A stretch of DNA of 5,947 nt from contig JAUYAJ010000735.1 in the NCBI GenBank assembly GCA_030693565.1, positions 1 to 5,947 of the forward strand, given 5' to 3'. The notes under the pieces are model-generated. The model was not told the origin of the DNA. It searched no databases and saw only the letters and a program-made list of their open reading frames with translations. Origin of the DNA: Rubrivivax sp. GTDB lineage: Bacteria; Pseudomonadota; Gammaproteobacteria; Burkholderiales; Burkholderiaceae_C. The position numbers and the translations under genes were made by a program. This document shows, in pieces, positions 1 to 5,920 of the stretch; the first letter of the stretch is position 1, and each line of letters starts with the position of its first letter.

Positions 1-1236
1 ATCTTCGAACTCGCTGGCCAGCTGGGCGGCCGGGCCCGCGGCGTCGATGTCGACGGCTTGGCGCTGGACAACGGCCAGCACATCCTCATCGGTGCCTATG
101 CGCGCACGCTGGCGCTGATGGCCACGGTGGGCGCCGATGCCGGCGCCCTGCTGCACCGCCAGCCGCTGACGCTGCGTTATCCCGATGGCCGCGGCCTGCA
201 GATGCCGGCCGGTCCGGCTTGGCTGGGCTTTGCGCGCGCCGTCGCCGGCTGCCGCGGCTGGAACTGGTCCGACCGCCTGGCCTTGTTTGCCGCCGCCACC
301 GGCTGGGCTGTGGCCGGCTTCCGCTGCGACCCGGGGTTGACTGTCGGCGCGCTGTGCCGGCGCTTGCCGCCGCCGGTGCGCGAGTTGCTGATCGACCCCT
401 TGTGTGTGGCGGCGCTGAACACCACCGCCGCCGAGGCCAGCGCGGCCGTGCTGCTGCGGGTGCTGCGTGACGCCTTGTTCGGTGGCCGCGGTTCGGCCGA
501 CCTGCTGCTGCCGCGCCGGCCGTTGTCGGCCTTGCTGCCCGATCCCGCGCAGCGCTGGCTGCTGGCAGCGGGTGCGCAACTGCACGCCGGCCACCGCGGC
601 CAGGTTTTGCAGCGCCATGCACAGGGCTGGCGCCTGGACGGCAGTGACTTCGACGCCGTCGTGCTGGCTTGTGGCGCGGTCGAAGCGGGGCGATTGACCG
701 CCGCCGTGGACCCGGCTTGGTCACAGCGCGCCGCGGCGCTGCGCTACGAGCCCATCGTCACCGTCTACCTGCGCTGCGACGGTGCCCGCTTGCCGGCCGC
801 CATGACGGCCTTGGTCGAAGGCCCGGCCGCGCCGGCGCAGTTCGCCTTCGACCATGGCGCGCTCGGTGCCAGCGCCGGCATCTTTGCCTTCGTCATCAGC
901 GGCGCCCGGCGCTGGGTCGATGCCGGCCTTGAGGCCTGCGCCAGTGCCACCGTGCAGCAAGCCGTCGACGCCTTCCCGGCCGGCACCTGGCCGCAGCCGC
1001 CGACGGTGTTGCGGGTGATGGCTGAAAAGCGCGCCACCTTTCGCTGCACACCCGGGCTGGACCGGCCGCCAGCGGCGATCGCGCCCGGCCTGTGGGCGGC
1101 CGGTGACTACGTGGCCGGCCCCTACCCGGCCACGCTGGAAGGCGCGGTGCGCTCGGGCGAGGACGCGGCGCTGCAGATCGGACGGGCAGCAGCGCTCAAG
1201 GACGGGCGAACGGCGCCGCCAGCGGTTCGCCAATGA
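1..1236 (+). CDS. hpnE: Squalene-forming FAD-dependent hydroxysqualene dehydroxylase HpnE, 5'-truncated by window edge
   Basis: HpnE is an FAD enzyme of the HpnC-HpnD-HpnE route, which makes squalene for hopanoids from two farnesyl diphosphates; it reductively removes the hydroxyl group of hydroxysqualene. The open frame runs from base 1, and 411 residues are visible. It opens inside the Rossmann FAD-binding region: IFE ends the second beta strand, whose Glu normally contacts the ribose of FAD, and is followed by LGGRARG. Next comes the family block LDNGQHILIGAY (residues 22-33). The C-terminal flavin block, AAGDYVAGPYPATLEGA, starts at about residue 366, with GDY at 368-370. Only about 35-45 N-terminal residues, including GxGxxG, should be missing. 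A TTG at base 58 is not the start, because conserved sequence lies upstream of it. The family and known operons suggest hpnC and hpnD to the left (inference). The last 41 bases overlap the convergent gene. A carotenoid-type desaturase is the alternative, but the GQHILIGAY block favours HpnE. Confidence 0.92.
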   Translation: MFELAGQLGGRARGVDVDGLALDNGQHILIGAYARTLALMATVGADAGALLHRQPLTLRYPDGRGLQMPAGPAWLGFARAVAGCRGWNWSDRLALFAAATGWAVAGFRCDPGLTVGALCRRLPPPVRELLIDPLCVAALNTTAAEASAAVLLRVLRDALFGGRGSADLLLPRRPLSALLPDPAQRWLLAAGAQLHAGHRGQVLQRHAQGWRLDGSDFDAVVLACGAVEAGRLTAAVDPAWSQRAAALRYEPIVTVYLRCDGARLPAAMTALVEGPAAPAQFAFDHGALGASAGIFAFVISGARRWVDAGLEACASATVQQAVDAFPAGTWPQPPTVLRVMAEKRATFRCTPGLDRPPAAIAPGLWAAGDYVAGPYPATLEGAVRSGEDAALQIGRAAALKDGRTAPPAVRQ

Positions 1237-2356
1237 ACAGGCTTTGCTGCGGCCAGGCCACGCTCTTCCAATAGGCCTCGATGGCCGTGCTGCCTTGCAG
1301 GTAATGCAGCAGCAACACCTGGGGATGGGGGAACTTCTGCAAGTGGTTGCAGGGTTCGCTGACCGCGCCATGGCTGGCGGTGGCGCCCGAGGCAATCCAG
1401 TCCAGCGCCGTGCTCTGGCCATGCGTGCCAGCCAGCTGGCCGCCGAACGACGTCAGGTGGTCGCCGAGACCGCCAGACACCCAGTCGGGTGCTGGTGACA
1501 GTCCGACGCGCACGCTGCCGGTGCTGACCAGCAGCAAGCGCGGCAGGGTTTGCAAGGCGCCGGCGCGCAGCTCCTGGATCTCGACACCGATGCTGCGCAA
1601 CAGGCCCGGCGGCGGATACAGCGCCATGCGCACGCGCCGCGCCGCGTCGTCGGTGGCAACGAAGAGAGCCTGGACCGGCGCGCGCTCGCGCAGCGCCAAG
1701 CTGTGGTCGGCGGCGGCGCCGCGATCGATCAATTCCTTGCCCTGCGCGGCGCTGGGCGCGGCCAGCAGCATCGAGGGCCGCCAGCCATGGTCGGCCAGCG
1801 GCCGCGACGACGCCGAGTTGAAGTAGCTCGACGACCGCGACGGGGCGCAGGAGCGCTGACACAGGTCGGGGTCGAATCCCAGCGCCAGGCTGCCGGTGAT
1901 CGACTGGCACTCGACGGCATAGGGTGCAACCCAGGCCAGCGCCAAGGCCTGGATCTCGGGCCCGAAATGGTCGGCGATCTGTTGCTGCAAGCGCTGGAAC
2001 TCGGCAACGCTCAGGCTGGCGTGCAGCGGCAGGCTCAGTCGCAGCACCTGGGCCGGCTGGAGGCCGCGGCGGGCAATGTAGTGCGCGCCGACCTCGACCG
2101 AGTAAGCATCGTCGACGTTGATCACCAGGCCAATGGCTGGCGCCGTCAGCCGCCCGGAGGCCCGCGTCGCGCCCATCCAGCGCCGCGGGCTCGGCGCCGG
2201 GGATGCCGTTGAGCCCGGGGCGCTGGCCGTTGGCGACGCCGTCTGCGCCTGCACAGGAAGCCACTGCGGCAACGACAGCGCCAGCGCCGCGGCGGCCAGC
2301 AGCAGCCATCGGCGCACCGGTGGTCCTTGTCGGAATGCAGCGTCCGTTTTCGCCAT
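1196..2356 (-). CDS. TIGR03790 family secreted protein, exosortase/PEP-CTERM associated, function unknown
   Basis: The product is 386 residues long with a Sec-type signal peptide. Its basic N-region ends in RR (15-16), a hydrophobic stretch covers about 17-35, and a likely cleavage site follows VQA (37). A Ser/Pro/Ala-rich linker (38-58) precedes the folded part. Recognised TIGR03790 landmarks are IGLVINVDD (75-83) with a nearby HYIARRG; PYAVECQSIT (145-154); SYFNS (177-181); HLTSFGG (300-306); GATASHGAVSEPCN (324-337); EAYWKSV (360-366); and FIGEPL near the C-terminus. The family is uncharacterised; by established knowledge it is confined almost entirely to exosortase-bearing bacteria. Four cysteines remain after the signal (150, 166, 170, 336), which fits two disulfides in the periplasm or outside the cell. 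The ATG at 2356 is preferred because it leaves a clean signal peptide; an in-frame extension to 2407 adds 17 residues and spoils the N-region. A GGA core sits about 8-10 bases upstream. The family call is from memory of its motifs, not a search. Confidence 0.85.
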   Translation of the reverse strand: MAKTDAAFRQGPPVRRWLLLAAAALALSLPQWLPVQAQTASPTASAPGSTASPAPSPRRWMGATRASGRLTAPAIGLVINVDDAYSVEVGAHYIARRGLQPAQVLRLSLPLHASLSVAEFQRLQQQIADHFGPEIQALALAWVAPYAVECQSITGSLALGFDPDLCQRSCAPSRSSSYFNSASSRPLADHGWRPSMLLAAPSAAQGKELIDRGAAADHSLALRERAPVQALFVATDDAARRVRMALYPPPGLLRSIGVEIQELRAGALQTLPRLLLVSTGSVRVGLSPAPDWVSGGLGDHLTSFGGQLAGTHGQSTALDWIASGATASHGAVSEPCNHLQKFPHPQVLLLHYLQGSTAIEAYWKSVAWPQQSLFIGEPLAAPFARP

Positions 2357-2391
2357 GCAAAATTCCAAAAAACAGACCACAATGCGGTCAA
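2354..2391. promoter_or_regulatory. Compact divergent control region between the TIGR03790 gene and the IclR gene
   Basis: These bases are markedly AT-rich (runs CAAAATTCC and AAAAAAC) in a G/C-rich window and lie between divergently read genes, which marks them as a shared promoter/operator region. On the minus strand a TTGACC (2391-2386, five of six matches to the sigma-70 -35 box) is followed, after 18 bases, by TGGAAT (2367-2362, four of six to the -10 box). This would place a transcript start at or next to the ATG at 2356. No equally good promoter is visible for the + strand. IclR-type regulators often sit next to, and bind, such divergent regions; no clear palindromic operator is visible here. 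The promoter boxes are a weak, by-eye assignment. Confidence 0.4.
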
Positions 2392-3158
2392 TGGCCACCA
2401 AGGACAATCAAACGCCAACGATCCAGGTCCTGGAGCGCTGCTTTTCCTTGCTCGACATGCTGGCGTCACACCAGGATCCGGTGTCGTTGAAGGAGATCAG
2501 CAGCCGCACGGGCCTGCACCCTTCCACCGCGCACCGGATTCTCAACGACCTGGCGATCGGCCGCTTCGTCGACCGTCCACAAGCCGGCAGTTATCGGCTC
2601 GGCATGCGGCTGCTGGAACTGGGTAATCTTGTCAAAGCCAGGCTGGACGTTCGCGATGCCGCGGTGGCGCCGATGCGCGAGCTGCACAAGCTGACCCATC
2701 AGCCGGTCAACCTGTCGATGCGCCAGGGCGACGAGATCGTCTACATCGAACGCACTTTCAGCGAGCGCTCGGGCATGCAGGTGGTGCGCGCCATCGGCGG
2801 GCGCGCGCCTTTGCACCTGACCTCCGTCGGCAAGCTGTTTTTGGCTGCCGACGACGCGCAGCGTGTTCGCGCCTACGCCAGCCGGACTGGCCTGACCGGT
2901 CACACCCGCAACAGCATCACCGACCTCGCCCGGCTCGACCGTGAACTTGCCGCCGTGCGCGCCCAAGGCTGCGCGCGCGACGACGAAGAACTGGAACTCG
3001 GGGTGCGCTGCATGGCCGCCGGTGTCTACGACGACCAGGGCAAGCTGCTGGCCGGCTTGTCGGTGTCGGCGCCGGCCGACCGGCTGGAAGAGGCCTGGCT
3101 CGAGCGCGTCAAGGCCACGGCAGCGCAGATCTCGACGGCGCTGGGCTACCGCGGCTGA
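2391..3158 (+). CDS. IclR family transcriptional regulator
   Basis: This is a 255-residue DNA-binding regulator. An N-terminal winged helix-turn-helix (about residues 10-75) contains SLKEISSRTGLHPSTAHRIL (32-51), the recognition-helix region typical of IclR proteins. It is joined by a linker helix to a C-terminal GAF-like ligand-binding domain (about 80-255). That domain carries GGRAPLHLTSVGKLFLA (136-152) and the family signature running from G193 through D197, E200 and C207 to Y213-D214, so both domains are intact. The effector and targets cannot be read from the sequence. The start is uncertain: in-frame ATGs lie at 2355, 2382 and 2391, none with a good Shine-Dalgarno sequence. I chose 2391 because it gives a normal N-terminus a few residues before the conserved TIQVLERCF. 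The open frame extends back to 2118, but that part is antisense to the TIGR03790 gene. The divergent arrangement suggests it regulates that gene, itself, or both (inference). Confidence 0.93.
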   Translation: MATKDNQTPTIQVLERCFSLLDMLASHQDPVSLKEISSRTGLHPSTAHRILNDLAIGRFVDRPQAGSYRLGMRLLELGNLVKARLDVRDAAVAPMRELHKLTHQPVNLSMRQGDEIVYIERTFSERSGMQVVRAIGGRAPLHLTSVGKLFLAADDAQRVRAYASRTGLTGHTRNSITDLARLDRELAAVRAQGCARDDEELELGVRCMAAGVYDDQGKLLAGLSVSAPADRLEEAWLERVKATAAQISTALGYRG

Positions 3159-3186
3159 ACCGCGGCGCTGCGTCAGTGGCGCAGCG
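3149..3186. repeat. Two tandem short inverted repeats at the convergent IclR/pbpG junction
   Basis: The IclR stop codon TGA (3156-3158) is flanked by an 8-base direct repeat, ACCGCGGC (3148-3155 and 3159-3166). The CCGCGG cores can pair as a 6-bp stem with a 5-base loop (3149-3154 with 3160-3165). Immediately after lies a perfect 7-bp stem, CGCTGCG/CGCAGCG (3166-3172 with 3180-3186), with a 7-base loop holding the pbpG stop codon (3173-3175 on the minus strand). The pair could hinder read-through from both sides. Neither has a T-run on either strand, so an ordinary intrinsic terminator is not supported. Confidence 0.4.
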
Positions 3187-4213
3187 GCTGTCCGGTCAAT
3201 GCCTCGATGGCATCGGCCTTGGCGAGCCACTTGCGCAGCCGTTCGGCGTCGCCGATGCGCGAGTAGCCGCCGGCCGAATCGAGCAGCACCATGATCAGCT
3301 TGCGGCCCGCCAGCTCCGCCTGCATGACCACACAGCGGCCAGCCTCTGAGATGTAGCCGGTCTTTTGCAGGCCGATCTCCCAGATCGGATTGCTGATCAG
3401 TCCATTGGTATTGCGGAACTGCAGCTGGCGCTTGCCGACGGCGACGCTGGCTTCGCGCGAGGTCGACAGCTCACGGATGATGGGGTGGCCGAAAGCCGCT
3501 TTCACCAGCAGCGCCAGGTCATGGGCGCTCGAACGGTTGTTGCTGGACAGCCCGGTCGGCTCGACATAGCGTGTGTCGAGCATGCCCAGCTCGCGGGCGC
3601 GCTGATTCATGACCTCGACGAAGGCCGGCAAGCCGCCCGGGAAATGGCGGCCGAGCGCGTTCGCGGCCCGGTTTTCAGAGGACATCAAAGCCAGGTGCAG
3701 CATGTCGCCGCGCGACATCGTCGTGCCCACCGCCAGACGCGACTGGCTGCCCTTTTCGGTGTCGATGTCCTCTTGCGTGACCCGCAGCGTGTCGTCAAGC
3801 GACAAGCCCGCTTCGGTGACGACCAGCGCCGTCATCAGCTTGGTGATCGACGCGATCGGCAACACCGCCTGGGGGTTCTTGCTGAACAGCACCTGGTTCG
3901 TGTCTTGATCGATGACCAGCGCGACGCTGGACTTCAGGTCCAGCGGGTCGGCGGTGCCGTGCAGGCCACTGGCCTGACCCACCGATTGGCGCGCCGGTGC
4001 AGCCTCGCGCTGCGGCGCGGCCTTGGCCGTGCGCACCGGCTTGTTGGCGCTGTTGCTGGTCTTCTTGGCCGTGGCCTTGGGCTTGTTCGCCGAGGCTTGA
4101 TTTGCCTTGGCCTCCGCCGCCGAGGCCAGCGGACTGGCCAATGACAGCAGCGCGGCAGCTGTGCTGGCGATCAGCAGACCGGTCCAATGCGATTTTCCAG
4201 ACAGTCTGCTCAC
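3173..4213 (-). CDS. pbpG: D-alanyl-D-alanine endopeptidase (PBP7/8 type, peptidase family S11)
   Basis: PbpG-type enzymes cleave the D-Ala to meso-diaminopimelate cross-links of peptidoglycan in the periplasm. All three active-site motifs of the penicillin-binding fold are present: S122-I-T-K125 with the nucleophilic serine and its lysine, S179-E-N181, and K284-T-G286. Conserved blocks LALMSSENRAANALGRH (174-190) and KTGYISEAGRCVVM (284-297) point to PbpG rather than the DacA/DacC carboxypeptidases, and the PBP5-like extra C-terminal domain is absent. A signal peptide covers about residues 1-32 (hydrophobic core, ASA cleavage), followed by a low-complexity Ala/Lys-rich segment (34-82). The GTG at 4213 is chosen as start because GAGAGG lies six bases upstream and the signal peptide then begins normally; the frame could extend to a TTG at 4276, but that start falls inside a terminator hairpin. 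The 346 residues exceed E. coli PBP7 mainly through the Lys-rich segment. The gene converges on the IclR gene with 14 bases between stops. Confidence 0.94.
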   Translation of the reverse strand: MSRLSGKSHWTGLLIASTAAALLSLASPLASAAEAKANQASANKPKATAKKTSNSANKPVRTAKAAPQREAAPARQSVGQASGLHGTADPLDLKSSVALVIDQDTNQVLFSKNPQAVLPIASITKLMTALVVTEAGLSLDDTLRVTQEDIDTEKGSQSRLAVGTTMSRGDMLHLALMSSENRAANALGRHFPGGLPAFVEVMNQRARELGMLDTRYVEPTGLSSNNRSSAHDLALLVKAAFGHPIIRELSTSREASVAVGKRQLQFRNTNGLISNPIWEIGLQKTGYISEAGRCVVMQAELAGRKLIMVLLDSAGGYSRIGDAERLRKWLAKADAIEALTGQPLRH

Positions 4214-4219
4214 GGCCAG

Positions 4220-4225
4220 CCTCTC
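4220..4225 (-). promoter_or_regulatory. Ribosome binding site of pbpG
   Basis: GAGAGG on the minus strand ends six bases before the GTG at 4213-4211. It is the best Shine-Dalgarno match in the vicinity and decides for the GTG start over the upstream TTG codons. Confidence 0.7.
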
Positions 4226-4226
4226 A

Positions 4227-4250
4227 ACATACAACGCGCGCAGTGTATGT
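4227..4250. promoter_or_regulatory. 24-bp dyad symmetry in the pbpG leader (possible operator or 5' UTR hairpin)
   Basis: The arms ACATACA (4227-4233) and TGTATGT (4244-4250) are perfect inverted copies. The centre GCGCGC (4236-4241) is itself palindromic, so 20 of 24 positions obey the symmetry; only two pairs, next to the arms, break it. It ends two bases before the pbpG ribosome binding site. Even spacing and A/T-rich outer arms look like a dimeric-repressor operator, but a leader hairpin next to the ribosome site is equally possible. A weak promoter pair, TTGCGG (4270-4265) and TACACT (4247-4242) with 17 bases between, would place the -10 box inside the dyad. The regulator is unknown. Confidence 0.45.
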
Positions 4251-4254
4251 GCCG

Positions 4255-4288
4255 ACAAGAAATCCCGCAAGATCAAAGACTTGCGGGA
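4255..4288 (-). terminator. Intrinsic terminator downstream of leuA
   Basis: Read on the minus strand, a perfect 9-bp stem TCCCGCAAG/CTTGCGGGA (4288-4280 with 4271-4263) encloses an 8-base loop and is followed by TTTCTTGT (4262-4255). It begins 44 bases past the leuA stop codon and lies before the pbpG leader, so it separates the two transcripts. The T-tract is interrupted, so termination may be partial. On the + strand only CTTTG follows, and no gene is present there to need it. Confidence 0.65.
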
Positions 4289-4332
4289 CTTTGCTCAAGT
4301 TCTGATTGATGCCGCCGCGAGGCCTGCCTTCA

Positions 4333-5874
4333 TCAGCCCTGCGCAGCCACTCGTTCTGCCTTGCTTTGCAGCTTGTTGAGCGCCGACAAGTAGGCCTTGG
4401 CAGACGCGACGACGATATCGGGGTCTGCCCCGACACCGTTGACGATGCGGCCGCCATGTTGCAGGCGAACGGTGACTTCGCCTTGCGATTCTGTGCTGCC
4501 CGAGGTGATGGCATTGACCGAATAAAGCATCAATTCCGCGCCACTGGCGACTTTCGACTCGATGGCCTTTAGGCTGGCGTCGACCGGGCCATTGCCGTCG
4601 CTCTCGGCATGGTGCTCGATCTCGCCGGCGGCGAACGCCACCCGGGCGTGCGGGCGCTCGCCGGTTTCCGAGCGCTGCGACAGCGCCAGCAGGCGGTAGT
4701 GCTCATGTTCAGCGGTCACGCTCTCGTCGCCGACGAGGGCGATGATGTCCTCGTCGAAGATCTCGCTCTTGCGGTCGGCCAGGTCTGTGAAGCGGGCGAA
4801 CGCCGCATTGATCTCGGCCTCGGACTCCATCTCGATGCCCAGATCCTGCAGGCGCTGCTTGAAGGCGTTGCGGCCCGACAACTTGCCAAGCACGATCTTG
4901 TTGGCGGCCCAGCCGACGTCTTCGGCGCGCATGATCTCGTAGGTGTCGCGCGCCTTCAGCACGCCGTCCTGGTGGATGCCCGAGGCATGGGCGAAGGCGT
5001 TGGCGCCGACCACGGCCTTGTTGGGCTGAACGACGAAGCCGGTGGTCTGGCTGACCATGCGCGAGGCGGCCAGGATCTGCGTCGTGTCGATGCCCATGTC
5101 GAGATCGAAGTAGTCGCGCCGCGTGCGCACCGCCATCACCACTTCCTCGAGCGAGCAGTTGCCGGCGCGTTCACCCAGGCCGTTGATGGTGCACTCGACC
5201 TGACGGGCGCCGCCGATCTTCACCCCGGCCAGCGAGTTGGCCACCGCCATGCCCAGGTCGTTGTGGCAGTGCACCGACCAGATGGCCTTGTCCGAGTTGG
5301 GGATGCGCTCGCGCAGCGTGCGGATGAAGTTGCCATACAGCTCGGGAATGGCGTAGCCGACGGTGTCCGGGATGTTGAGCGTGGTCGCGCCTTCGTCGAT
5401 CACGGTTTCGAGCACGCGGCACAGGAAGTCGATGTCCGAGCGGTAGCCGTCTTCGGGCGAGAACTCGACGTCGCCGCACAGATTGCGGGCAAAGCGCACC
5501 GACTGCCGGGCCTGCTCGTGGACCTGGTCGGGCGTCATGCGCAGCTTCTTCTCCATGTGCAGCGCCGAGGTCGCGATGAAGGTGTGGATGCGGGCCCTGG
5601 CAGCGCCCTTCAAGGCTTCGGCGGCGCGAGCGATGTCGCGGTCGTTGGCACGCGCCAGCGAGCACACGATGGACTCGCGGATGTGGTTGGCGATCGACTT
5701 CACGGCCTCGAAGTCGCCGTTGCTGGAGGCTGCAAAGCCGGCTTCAATGACGTCGACGCGCAGCCGCTCGAGCTGGCGGGCGATGCGCAGCTTCTCGTCG
5801 CGCGTCATCGAGGCGCCGGGCGATTGCTCGCCGTCGCGCAAGGTGGTGTCGAAGATGATGAGCTTGTCAGTCAT
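4333..5874 (-). CDS. leuA: 2-isopropylmalate synthase
   Basis: LeuA condenses acetyl-CoA with 2-oxoisovalerate to give 2-isopropylmalate, the committed step of leucine synthesis, in the cytoplasm. The protein is 513 residues, the usual size of the bacterial LeuA type 1 group. A TIM-barrel catalytic domain starts at DTTLRDGEQSPG (9-20), with R13 and metal-binding D14. The second signature, HCHNDLGMAVAN (202-213), supplies metal ligands H202 and H204. GLGERAGN (232-239) and HASGIHQDG (296-304) complete the catalytic and accessory regions. The C-terminal LeuA dimer domain (about 390-505), which binds leucine for feedback inhibition, is complete. Homocitrate or citramalate synthases share the signatures, but length and wording favour LeuA. 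The ATG at 5874 gives the canonical N-terminus; the preceding bases (ACCTCC) are not a Shine-Dalgarno sequence, only a GAAAG about seven bases upstream is possible. The hairpin downstream ends the transcript before pbpG; no leader peptide or leucine codon run is visible in the 73 bases upstream. Confidence 0.97.
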   Translation of the reverse strand: MTDKLIIFDTTLRDGEQSPGASMTRDEKLRIARQLERLRVDVIEAGFAASSNGDFEAVKSIANHIRESIVCSLARANDRDIARAAEALKGAARARIHTFIATSALHMEKKLRMTPDQVHEQARQSVRFARNLCGDVEFSPEDGYRSDIDFLCRVLETVIDEGATTLNIPDTVGYAIPELYGNFIRTLRERIPNSDKAIWSVHCHNDLGMAVANSLAGVKIGGARQVECTINGLGERAGNCSLEEVVMAVRTRRDYFDLDMGIDTTQILAASRMVSQTTGFVVQPNKAVVGANAFAHASGIHQDGVLKARDTYEIMRAEDVGWAANKIVLGKLSGRNAFKQRLQDLGIEMESEAEINAAFARFTDLADRKSEIFDEDIIALVGDESVTAEHEHYRLLALSQRSETGERPHARVAFAAGEIEHHAESDGNGPVDASLKAIESKVASGAELMLYSVNAITSGSTESQGEVTVRLQHGGRIVNGVGADPDIVVASAKAYLSALNKLQSKAERVAAQG

Positions 5875-5920
5875 GGAGGTCTTTCGCGGTGGTCTGAGGG
5901 AGACGTCGCAAGCAGCTTGG

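Noticed and set aside
58..60. TTG as start of hpnE
   Set aside because: The same frame is open to base 1 and encodes the conserved LGGRARG part of the FAD-binding fold, so the true start is outside the window.
86..724. 212-residue minus-strand open frame opposite hpnE
   Set aside because: Arg/Pro/Ala-rich low-information translation opposite a clearly conserved enzyme; no ribosome site or motif.
2118..2354. N-terminal extension of the IclR frame
   Set aside because: These codons are antisense to the signal peptide and mature N-terminus of the TIGR03790 protein and read as low-complexity Ala/Ser/Gly; IclR proteins normally start near 2355-2391.
1122..2360. Long minus-strand open frame (412 residues) overlapping the TIGR03790 gene in another frame
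   Set aside because: It is rich in Arg/Ala/Gly with no family motifs, and overlaps a gene with a signal peptide and conserved blocks; a GC-driven shadow.
3365..4144. 259-residue + strand open frame opposite pbpG
   Set aside because: Arg/Gln/Ala-rich shadow opposite a gene with all three catalytic motifs of family S11; no motif or ribosome site of its own.
4214..4276. Longer pbpG from a TTG at 4276
   Set aside because: That start lies inside the terminator loop, and the GTG at 4213 has a well placed GAGAGG and gives a normal signal peptide.
5875..5880. Perfect GGAGGT Shine-Dalgarno-like sequence on the + strand just before the right edge
   Set aside because: No + strand start codon with an open frame is seen at the right distance; it is the complement of the leuA leader.
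5909..5919. 11-base palindrome CAAGCAGCTTG upstream of leuA
   Set aside because: Short, isolated and of the kind expected by chance; no matching second site or promoter spacing to support an operator.
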